A stretch of 8,327 nucleotides of DNA from Deferribacteraceae bacterium (GTDB taxonomy: Bacteria; Chrysiogenota; Deferribacteres; Deferribacterales; JAISNW01): positions 1 to 8,327 of the forward strand of contig JAISNW010000234.1 of assembly GCA_031276055.1 (NCBI GenBank), written 5' to 3'. Of the stretch, positions 1-5,932 are shown in pieces. The notes below the pieces were generated by a model. That model saw only the letters and a list, made by a program, of their open reading frames with translations. It searched no databases and was not told the origin of the DNA. The translations under genes and the position numbers were made by a program. The first letter of the stretch is position 1; every line of letters starts with the position of its first letter.

Positions 1-286
1 CCGCGAAAAGATTATTCAGATAGACGAAGCTAGAAGAATTATAAACAAGATATGTGCAAGATACGGCGCCTCTTACACAGCCATTGAAGCACAAGGCGGT
101 TGGTATGATGAGAGCAAAACCCTCTTAGAGGAAGAAACGCTTGTATACATCTTTAACTACACATCTGAATCAGTAGTTGCCGCAATAATGGACGATATAT
201 TAAAAGAGCTGAATCAGAATACCATATTATTGGAAAGACGGGATATTTCCGGAACCTTTTACAGCAGAAAACCGCTAAAAGACTGA
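1..286 (+). CDS. DUF3574-like small protein, 3' part (5' end outside window)
   Basis: An open frame enters from the left edge (first full codon at base 2) and ends at TGA 284-286, giving 94 visible residues. No signal peptide or membrane segment is visible, so this part looks soluble. The pattern is an amphipathic helix (IDEARRIINKICARYG), a strand-turn containing QGGWYDE, a strand (ETLVYIFNY), a second helix (AAIMDDILKELNQ) and a final strand (TILLERRDI). This ferredoxin-like alternation, with GGW..E and LNQ..IL.E, resembles what I recall of DUF3574 proteins, whose biochemical role is not known to me. The assignment comes from memory of family patterns, not from a search. The stop codon overlaps the ATG of the EamA gene by one base (TGATG), so the two are probably translationally coupled and in one operon. 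Confidence 0.55.
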   Translation, partial: REKIIQIDEARRIINKICARYGASYTAIEAQGGWYDESKTLLEEETLVYIFNYTSESVVAAIMDDILKELNQNTILLERRDISGTFYSRKPLKD

Positions 287-1188
287 TGACAAAAACAGAA
301 AATAATATCCTGCTCTTTTCTGTGACTCTGTGCTGGTCGGCGTCTTATATATTTATAAAAAGCCTCCCCCCTGACTTCTCCCCTTATGCCTATCTAACCA
401 TGACGGCAGGCATTGCTGCTGTTATCCTGTCAATCGTATTCTGGAGGCAGTTGAAACAGATAAAATCCAGCACTGTTTGGCGTTCTTTTATATTATCAAT
501 ATTTCTTACAATTGATATGCTTTTAGAAAAGAAAGGGATTGAACTAATTCCCGCCTCCAATGCCAGCTTTCTATCTGCTTTAACAATAATGATTGTGCCG
601 CTTATTATGTTGCTGTTCAGCGTAAAGCCTAGTAGGAATAATATTATTGGAGCGTGTATTATCGTATTTGGTCTCGGTTTTTCAACCCGTTTTTCACCAT
701 CGGGTTTTTTAAGTTTAGGCACATTCTATATGCTCTCTGCTTCTTTTTTTTACTCACTTTATATAATCGCCGCCGACCGTTTTACCAAAGAGGAAAACCC
801 TCTCTTGATCTGCGTTGTTCAGATGATCTTTGCTGCGTTGTTGGGCTATATTATATGGAGTATTGAAGAACCTAGAACATTTTTCAGCGTAAATTACACG
901 CATGAACTGCTCTCTTCAGTATTTATTTTGGCGTTCTTTATGAAGGCGTATGCATATATAGTCTTAATGTTTTCACAGAGATACGCCGATCCGATCCGTG
1001 TTACCATTATTGCTTCCACTGAACCTGTAATAGCCCTCCTTCTTGCTGTTACTGTCCCTGCGGTATATAGCGGCGGTGAAAGGTTGACCGCCTTTTCACT
1101 GTGCGGTTCGCTCTTTATTGCAGTAGGCGCAGTAATTGCGGGAACTAACTTCTTGGAAAAAAACAAGGAAACTGCCAATGCGTATTAA
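286..1188 (+). CDS. DMT superfamily (EamA) transporter
   Basis: This 300-residue protein matches the usual length of a ten-helix drug/metabolite transporter made of two EamA repeats. Repeat 1 covers about residues 6-135 and repeat 2 about 143-287, with hydrophobic segments throughout. Family-typical stretches are the first helix with CWSASYIFIK, GIELIPASNASFLSAL before helix 4 of repeat 1, and the matching ASTEPVIALLLAV in repeat 2. EamA proteins are inner-membrane exporters or exchangers of small metabolites such as amino acids; the substrate cannot be told from sequence. The start is ATG 286, fused to the preceding stop as TGATG. No strong Shine-Dalgarno site precedes it, which suggests reinitiation. 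The next in-frame candidate, GTG at 322, would cut into the first helix. The 3' end overlaps the next gene by 11 bases. Confidence 0.88.
   Translation: MTKTENNILLFSVTLCWSASYIFIKSLPPDFSPYAYLTMTAGIAAVILSIVFWRQLKQIKSSTVWRSFILSIFLTIDMLLEKKGIELIPASNASFLSALTIMIVPLIMLLFSVKPSRNNIIGACIIVFGLGFSTRFSPSGFLSLGTFYMLSASFFYSLYIIAADRFTKEENPLLICVVQMIFAALLGYIIWSIEEPRTFFSVNYTHELLSSVFILAFFMKAYAYIVLMFSQRYADPIRVTIIASTEPVIALLLAVTVPAVYSGGERLTAFSLCGSLFIAVGAVIAGTNFLEKNKETANAY
1165..1170 (+). promoter_or_regulatory. Shine-Dalgarno site that fixes the 1178 start
   Basis: AAGGAA lies inside the end of the EamA gene, 7 bases before ATG 1178. The same frame is also open from a TTG at 1136, but that start would add 14 polar residues with no ribosome binding site, so ATG 1178 is preferred. 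Confidence 0.7.
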
Positions 1189-1885
1189 CCGAAAAGAGCA
1201 GTTTTTCATCACTTTTGCCGCTTTCGTGGCGCTGGGCGCATCGTTTAAGGTGATGGTTCTCATTGAAGGGTTAACCGAAGTGCGCCCCGTAAACGCTATA
1301 CCGCCTGTATCAGGGCTGATTTGCGGATTTGTTGGGGCGTTTGCCTGCGGGCTTGGAAATCTTGCTGCGGATATGTTCGGCAGCTTTTCAGCAGGTTCCG
1401 CCTTAGGTGTTGTTGCAAATTTTTTGGCGGCTCTGCTGCCTTACAGGTTATGGCATCTATTTTCCAATGAACCCCCAAACCTTCATTGCAAGAAAAATAT
1501 ATCCCTATTTATTGCCATCTGCGCCGTAAATGCACTTACCACAGCGTGGGTGCTATCCTTTGGTTTTTATCTATTCTTTGATTCATGGATTGAAGAAATC
1601 TATACCTATGTTTTTTTCAACAACTTAGGGTTTTCTATCGGTCTTGGTATGCCATTATTAATCCTTCTTACTTCAGATTCTGCATCGATTGAATGCACTA
1701 AGCCGATCCCTAACATCATACTGGGAAAAATTAAGGCAAAAATCCCAATATGTGCAGCTTATGCCTTGATAATGATAATAATTTTTATATCAGTATCTGT
1801 ATTGCACCTTAGACCGCAAGAGGCGGTTTGGTTAAACATCTTATCCGCCCTATCTCTTGCAGGGCTGCTCATTCAGACGGTATGA
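1178..1885 (+). CDS. ECF transporter S-component-like integral membrane protein
   Basis: The protein has 235 residues, almost all in hydrophobic segments (about 8-30, 42-66, 70-90, 108-135, 143-166, 190-212 and a tail helix). Residues 33-65 carry TEVRP, then IPPVSGL, a glycine-rich helix pair and GNLAAD. This resembles the substrate-binding S components of energy-coupling factor vitamin/metal transporters (QueT-like pattern). It is clearly paralogous to the N-terminus of the next gene's product, which has TEMRP, LPPVFGL and GNLAAD in the same order; both also have an NNL motif (148-150 here) followed by a G-[MI]-P helix. Helix 1 contains A14-xxx-A18, a spacing known in S components for docking to EcfT. 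No EcfA or EcfT gene is visible. It could be a transporter subunit using a shared ECF module or a sensor partner of the downstream phosphatase; the substrate is unknown. Confidence 0.65.
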   Translation: MRINRKEQFFITFAAFVALGASFKVMVLIEGLTEVRPVNAIPPVSGLICGFVGAFACGLGNLAADMFGSFSAGSALGVVANFLAALLPYRLWHLFSNEPPNLHCKKNISLFIAICAVNALTTAWVLSFGFYLFFDSWIEEIYTYVFFNNLGFSIGLGMPLLILLTSDSASIECTKPIPNIILGKIKAKIPICAAYALIMIIIFISVSVLHLRPQEAVWLNILSALSLAGLLIQTV

Positions 1886-1887
1886 GG
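1884..1887 (+). promoter_or_regulatory. Shine-Dalgarno site supporting a GTG start
   Basis: GAGG overlaps the TGA stop (1883-1885) of the previous gene and sits 7 bases before GTG 1895. This supports the GTG start of the phosphatase gene and close translational coupling across the 9-base gap. Confidence 0.65.
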
Positions 1888-1894
1888 TTTAGCT

Positions 1895-3592
1895 GTGAAT
1901 AATATATACAAAAATATCTTAAACACATTATTATCAGCTATACTCTTCTTTATTCTTACTATGCCGTTCAGGGAGCTTTTTAAGGTAATTGAGGTTACTG
2001 AAATGCGCCCTGTAAGCGCGTTGCCCCCCGTTTTTGGTCTATTGTTCGGCGTTCCAGGAGCTTTAGGCTGCGCTGCCGGAAACCTAGCAGCTGATCTCCT
2101 TTCGGGGATAACCCCGCTCTTATCTATAATCGGTTTTCTACCTCAGCTTATCTACGGAATCATACCTATCTTAATCTGGAAGGCGTTTAATCGTTATGAA
2201 AAATCCCCCGTCTTTAGGCTTCATAATGTAAAAAATATAATGATATACATAGTAATTATTCTGATAGATTCAGCAATAATTGCTGTAATGCTTGGCTTAT
2301 TGACTCAGAGCTTTGGCATCAGTCCCTTTCTTTCCACCTCTACTCTTATGATGTTCTTAAACAATCTTGTTTTTTGTATGGTGCTTGGAATTCCTATCAT
2401 TATCTTTGTTACTATGAAAAGGTTAAGAGACAGCCATATGAGTATATCGCTGAATGAGCGTTTTGTATTGGTTTTTCTCTTGTTAAGCGCTATTTCGGGA
2501 GCATTGATCGGGCTTATCTCTTATGCCGAAATATCAAAAGAGGCTGCTGACCTGCTGACTATGTGGAATCGCATATATTTTTATATAGCAGGCGATCTGT
2601 TAATATTCCACTTTATAACTATCCTCTTTCTCTGGTATACCGAAAAAAATATCGCCATCCCGATAGAAACTATTGCCCGCATCGCTGCAAACTATACTAA
2701 CGGCGGTGAAAAAAAGGAGAGCAGTGCGGCAGTTGTTGCTGAATGTGAGCCTTTTTGCAGTAATCGCAATGAAACGGCTATCCTTGCAAGAGCTTTTCAA
2801 ACAATGATTATCGATCTTGATGCATATATTGAGAACTTAACGCTTATCACCGCTGAAAAAGAGCGGATAGGCGCAGAACTTGACGTTGCAAGAAAGATCC
2901 AATCGGATATGCTCCCAAATATCTTCCCACAAAGAAAAGAGTTTGATCTTTATGCCCTAATGTCGCCCGCAAAAGAGATTGGGGGAGACTTTTATGACTT
3001 TTTCTTCATAGACAGCGACCACTTAGGGATTGTTATTGCAGATGTAGCGGGTAAAAGCATCCCCGCCGCACTCTTTATGGTAATAGCGAAAACACTTATC
3101 AACAACCACGCCCGCCAAAAAGAATCTCCCAAAGATGTTTTTATAAATGTGAATAACTTGCTCTGTGACGGCAATGAAACAGCTATGTTTGTTACTGCTT
3201 GGTTCGGCATCCTAGAAGTCAGCACAGGCAGTCTTACCTATGTAAATGCAGGACATAATCCGCCGCTCTTAAAAAAAGAAGGAGAACCGTTTAGTTATAT
3301 GAAGGCTAAAAATGGGTTTGTTTTAGCAGGCATCCCTAATTATAACTATAAACAGTATGAATTAACGTTGAATAAAGGCGATATCCTCTTTCTTTACACT
3401 GACGGCGTAACAGAAGCCAATAATCCTTCCGATAAACTATATGGAGAATACCGCCTCCTAGATGTATTAAACACAAATTCAGATTTAGCGCCCAATGAGC
3501 TTTTGCTGCGTGTTAAGCAAGACTTAGATATATTTGCTGAGAACGCTCCGCAATTTGATGATATAACCATGTTGGCGCTGAAAATAAAATAA
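1895..3592 (+). CDS. Membrane sensor serine phosphatase: ECF-S-like domain + HAMP-like linker + PP2C/SpoIIE domain
   Basis: This is a 565-residue fusion. Residues 1-175 are an ECF-S-like membrane domain (TEMRP 35-39, GNLAAD 62-67, NNL 156-158), paralogous to the preceding gene's product. Two more membrane helices follow (about 190-210 and 228-248), then a cytoplasmic HAMP-like linker (about 255-320) and a short coiled coil leading into a PP2C/SpoIIE (RsbU-type) phosphatase (about 345-565). Catalytic landmarks are present: GGDFYD 363-368, ADVAGKS with D383, YTDGVTEA with D503, and FDDITM with D555/D556. The metal-binding aspartates are therefore intact and activity is expected. By family precedent it dephosphorylates the phosphoserine of a STAS protein, here most likely the product of the gene 13 bases downstream. 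The membrane part is inferred to sense a ligand. An odd point is a CxxxC pair (C284, C288) in the HAMP-like region. The start is GTG 1895 with GAGG. Confidence 0.85.
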   Translation: MNNIYKNILNTLLSAILFFILTMPFRELFKVIEVTEMRPVSALPPVFGLLFGVPGALGCAAGNLAADLLSGITPLLSIIGFLPQLIYGIIPILIWKAFNRYEKSPVFRLHNVKNIMIYIVIILIDSAIIAVMLGLLTQSFGISPFLSTSTLMMFLNNLVFCMVLGIPIIIFVTMKRLRDSHMSISLNERFVLVFLLLSAISGALIGLISYAEISKEAADLLTMWNRIYFYIAGDLLIFHFITILFLWYTEKNIAIPIETIARIAANYTNGGEKKESSAAVVAECEPFCSNRNETAILARAFQTMIIDLDAYIENLTLITAEKERIGAELDVARKIQSDMLPNIFPQRKEFDLYALMSPAKEIGGDFYDFFFIDSDHLGIVIADVAGKSIPAALFMVIAKTLINNHARQKESPKDVFINVNNLLCDGNETAMFVTAWFGILEVSTGSLTYVNAGHNPPLLKKEGEPFSYMKAKNGFVLAGIPNYNYKQYELTLNKGDILFLYTDGVTEANNPSDKLYGEYRLLDVLNTNSDLAPNELLLRVKQDLDIFAENAPQFDDITMLALKIK

Positions 3593-3605
3593 AGGGGGAA
3601 TAATA

Positions 3606-3911
3606 ATGGAATTTCCTATCAAAGAAGGCAGAGAAACCCGCATAAGCCTTACAGGTAAGTTAGATTTCGCACGCGCTCCAATACTCATGAGCGAACTTGA
3701 ACTGCTCAAAGGGAAAGATATTTCAAAGATAATATTTGAATGTGCAGAGCTTACCTATATTGCCAGTGTGGGCATTAGAGCGATAATTTTTGCCCAACAG
3801 AAGATAGCAGATAAGATGATTATCTGTTTAGAGGATGTTTCAGAGGGGATCAGAGAGGTTATCGAGATGTGTGGGCTTGATGAATTTATAGAATTTACAA
3901 GATCAAAATAG
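3606..3911 (+). CDS. STAS-domain anti-sigma-factor antagonist (SpoIIAA/RsbV-like)
   Basis: This is a 101-residue single STAS domain, the usual length for SpoIIAA/RsbV proteins. It shows the opening strands (TRISLTGKLDFARAP), a helix, the strand KIIFECAELTYIAS, and the helix after VG. In SpoIIAA the phosphorylated serine is the first Ser of the D-S-S-G turn; here the equivalent turn reads A53-S54-V55-G56, so Ser54 is the predicted phosphoacceptor. In partner switching the unphosphorylated form binds the HATPase and releases its target. The context fits exactly: phosphatase gene upstream and HATPase kinase gene downstream. A strong AGGGGGAA site (3593-3600) precedes ATG 3606, suggesting high expression relative to the phosphatase, as expected for a titrating protein. 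It is soluble, with no signal or membrane segment. Confidence 0.88.
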   Translation: MEFPIKEGRETRISLTGKLDFARAPILMSELELLKGKDISKIIFECAELTYIASVGIRAIIFAQQKIADKMIICLEDVSEGIREVIEMCGLDEFIEFTRSK

Positions 3912-3918
3912 GATAAGT

Positions 3919-4329
3919 ATGCAAACATATACGCTCGAAGTTGCAACAGTCAGGGAAAATATGCCAATAGTCATGGCATTTGTGGAGGAGCAGACAGAAT
4001 TTATAGAGAATAAAAAAATATTTCAGCAACTTTCGCTCGCCATCGAAGAATTAGCAACAAATATATTCAATTACGCCTACGGCGATGAAGAGGGGCGCTT
4101 TACAATCTCTATAACAAATGACTTAGAAAAAAGGGAGGTGATTATAGAGTTTAAGGACAGCGGTATAGAGTTCAACCCCCTGCTGTATGAAGAAGCTGAC
4201 ATCTCTGAACCTATCTCTCAACGGAAGATCGGGGGGCTCGGCATCATGATGGCAAAAAAGATGACCGATAAGCAGAGTTACTCTCATAAAGATGGAGAAA
4301 ATATCTTTACAATAACAAAAAGATACTAG
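3919..4329 (+). CDS. RsbW/SpoIIAB-like serine kinase / anti-sigma HATPase
   Basis: This is a 136-residue GHKL-fold ATPase of the HATPase_c_2 type, the normal length for RsbW/SpoIIAB. The N box is AIEELATNIFNYAYG with E43/E44, N48 and N51. The G1 box is KDSGIEFNP (D80, G82) and the G2 box is KIGGLGIMMAKK (G105, G106, G108). All ATP-binding elements are intact, so kinase activity on the neighbouring STAS protein (Ser54) is expected. Members of this family sequester a sigma factor or another partner, but no sigma factor is encoded in the window, so the target is open. The TAG stop of the STAS gene overlaps the Shine-Dalgarno AGGA (3910-3913), and ATG 3919 follows, giving tight coupling. A degenerate relative of this protein is fused to the ABC ATPase encoded downstream at 5929-7002. 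Confidence 0.87.
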   Translation: MQTYTLEVATVRENMPIVMAFVEEQTEFIENKKIFQQLSLAIEELATNIFNYAYGDEEGRFTISITNDLEKREVIIEFKDSGIEFNPLLYEEADISEPISQRKIGGLGIMMAKKMTDKQSYSHKDGENIFTITKRY

Positions 4330-4402
4330 GCTCTTAACCAAAACTTATAATCCTTTACTTGTTGCGGGCAATAATATAGATTTGAGCTAGGAGAGATTAG
4401 CA
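4330..4402 (+). promoter_or_regulatory. 73-base leader between the regulatory trio and the ABC transporter genes
   Basis: This is the longest non-coding stretch on the plus strand and the only likely place for an internal promoter. A perfect -10-like hexamer TATAAT is at 4346-4351, but no convincing -35 box lies 16-18 bases upstream and there is no TGn extension. The Shine-Dalgarno AGGAGAG (4389-4395) ends 7 bases before ATG 4403. No terminator-like hairpin with a T run is visible, so readthrough from the upstream genes is also possible. The promoter call is weak; the ribosome binding site is solid. Confidence 0.35.
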
Positions 4403-5932
4403 ATGTGCGCAGAAAACCGCTATAATTTTTACCTAATAAAAGCTGCCATCTTTTTAGCGGTTCTATCTTGGCTAGTTATTCCTGTATATGCTTCTGATAA
4501 TGTTTCTGATAATGATTCTGGCAGCCAAACCAGCTACAAAAGTTTATACGGCAAAAAGATAGGGGTGCTCATAGGCTCTTCAGGCGATGACATTGCCATT
4601 TCAGCGCTGAATGCTGAAGTGTTCTATTATCTAGATATCCTTTCAGGCATTGAAGATGTGCGGAAAGGTAGGATAGACGGTTTTATTGAGGATCTATCAG
4701 TTGCGCGTGTAATCGCTGATGATGTTGCAAATAGAGATTTAGGGGTTGTAGTAATTCCAGCTGAATTTTTTAAGGCGCCTATCGGGGTAATGTCGCTCAA
4801 TCAAGGTATTGTGGACCGTTTTAACGCTTTTCTTGAGATCATTAAATATGACGGCATCTTACTAGATATGCAAAAACGCTGGTTTGACAACGATCTAGAT
4901 ACCCCCATGCCTGATATTGTTCTAACAGGTGATAACGGCACGTTAAGGGTGGCTATATGCGCAATGTCGATGCCATTTGTTTATCTTGGCGCGAACAGTT
5001 CATTTAAGGGGTATAGTATGGAACTTGTTCTCCGCTTTGCCGCCCATTTCGGCTTAAAAGTTGAATTTATAGATATGGATTTTAGCGGGCTTATCCCCTA
5101 TATAGTCAGTGGAAAAGCCGATCTAGCTGTAGCAAATATATCAATTACAGAAGAGCGTAAAAAGAGCGTTATCTTTACAGAACCGATCTTTGACGATTTA
5201 GCGGCAGTCATAGTTCTGAAAAAGGTTGTCCGCACCGCTGAAAATGATACTTTTTTTAACTGGCTTAAAGAAGCGGTTAAACGAAATCTTATAACCGACA
5301 ACCGCTGGCAAATAATAGTAAAGGGGTTATTTGTTACGATTTTTATAGCTGTTTCATCGCTATTTTTCGGAACCATATTTGCGGGATTGATATGCTGCCT
5401 TTTGACGCGAAAAAACAGATACGCCCGACGGGTTGCAGGGCTTTACTGCAGCTTAATTTACGGCACACCCGCGGTGGTGCTGCTTATGATAAGCTATTAT
5501 ATAATATTTGATAAGATCAGCATCTCAAATATAGCTGTTGCAATTGCGGCGTTTACTATGGTGGAGGCTTCCACTGTTGCACAGAATCTTAGAAGCGCTA
5601 TTGAAACGGTTGATCCAGTTGAAATCGAAGCGGCTCGCAGCATGGGGTTTACATCGATAGGAGCTTTCTTAGCGGTAACATTGCCGCAGGCTGTCCGCAA
5701 GGCGCTGCCTTCATATGCTTTCGGCTTTGTAGAACTGGTTAAAGCAACCGCTATAGTAGGTTTTATAGCCATTAATGATCTTACCCGCGCCAGCGATATT
5801 ATCCGCAGCCGCACCTACGACGCATATTTCCCTATCTTATTGGTTACCTTAATCTACCTAATTATTATGGTGATAAGTGTATGGATTTTCAAAATCATAG
5901 CGGGAAAATTGAATAGAGGCAGGGCAAAATGA
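4403..5932 (+). CDS. Fused substrate-binding protein + permease of a polar amino acid ABC transporter
   Basis: The protein has 509 residues. Residues 1-30 form a signal peptide or anchor ending VYA before S31; there is no lipobox cysteine. Residues 48-165 resemble lobe 2 of SBP_bac_3 binding proteins (GKKIGVLIGSS, GRIDGFIED, ending LDMQKRWF). Residues 179-273 resemble lobe 1 (NGTLRVAICAMSMPFVY, GYSMELVLRFA, SGKADLAVANISITEERKK). Residues 300-505 are a BPD_transp_1 permease with the EAA loop at 409-430 (EAARSMG...LP). The usual lobe order is therefore reversed. Predicted ligand contacts remain: R252 aligns with the carboxylate-binding arginine of HisJ-type proteins, and D97 with the amino-group-binding aspartate. 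The SBP part should be extracytoplasmic and tethered to the permease, so no separate binding protein is needed. The ATPase gene overlaps at the stop. The exact substrate is unknown; a polar or charged amino acid is likely by family. Confidence 0.87.
   Translation: MCAENRYNFYLIKAAIFLAVLSWLVIPVYASDNVSDNDSGSQTSYKSLYGKKIGVLIGSSGDDIAISALNAEVFYYLDILSGIEDVRKGRIDGFIEDLSVARVIADDVANRDLGVVVIPAEFFKAPIGVMSLNQGIVDRFNAFLEIIKYDGILLDMQKRWFDNDLDTPMPDIVLTGDNGTLRVAICAMSMPFVYLGANSSFKGYSMELVLRFAAHFGLKVEFIDMDFSGLIPYIVSGKADLAVANISITEERKKSVIFTEPIFDDLAAVIVLKKVVRTAENDTFFNWLKEAVKRNLITDNRWQIIVKGLFVTIFIAVSSLFFGTIFAGLICCLLTRKNRYARRVAGLYCSLIYGTPAVVLLMISYYIIFDKISISNIAVAIAAFTMVEASTVAQNLRSAIETVDPVEIEAARSMGFTSIGAFLAVTLPQAVRKALPSYAFGFVELVKATAIVGFIAINDLTRASDIIRSRTYDAYFPILLVTLIYLIIMVISVWIFKIIAGKLNRGRAK
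4492..4520 (+). repeat. Short 12-base tandem repeat in the post-signal linker
   Basis: TTCTGATAATGT (4492-4503) is followed by TTCTGATAATGA (4504-4515) and the start of a third copy, TTCTG (4516-4520). It encodes SDNVSDNDSG just after the predicted signal cleavage site. Its in-frame period of 12 suggests slippage that changes linker length by four residues without breaking the frame. Confidence 0.6.

Noticed and set aside
390..722. Long antisense open frame opposite the EamA gene, and similar ones opposite other genes
   Set aside because: These are shadow frames of well-supported genes, lack ribosome binding sites and have no recognisable protein features.
1136..1180. TTG at 1136 as an upstream start for the ECF-S-like gene
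   Set aside because: It would add 14 polar residues, has no Shine-Dalgarno site, and lies deeper inside the EamA gene; ATG 1178 has AAGGAA at good spacing.
4346..4351. TATAAT as a confident sigma-70-type promoter for the transporter genes
   Set aside because: No -35 element at 16-18 bases and no extended -10; kept only as a weak note in the leader entry.
4326..4390. Long-range hairpin CTAG-G-CTC with GAGCTAG that could hide the ribosome binding site
   Set aside because: It has only seven pairs with a bulge and a loop of about 50 bases; likely chance, with no alternative structure or riboswitch motif seen.
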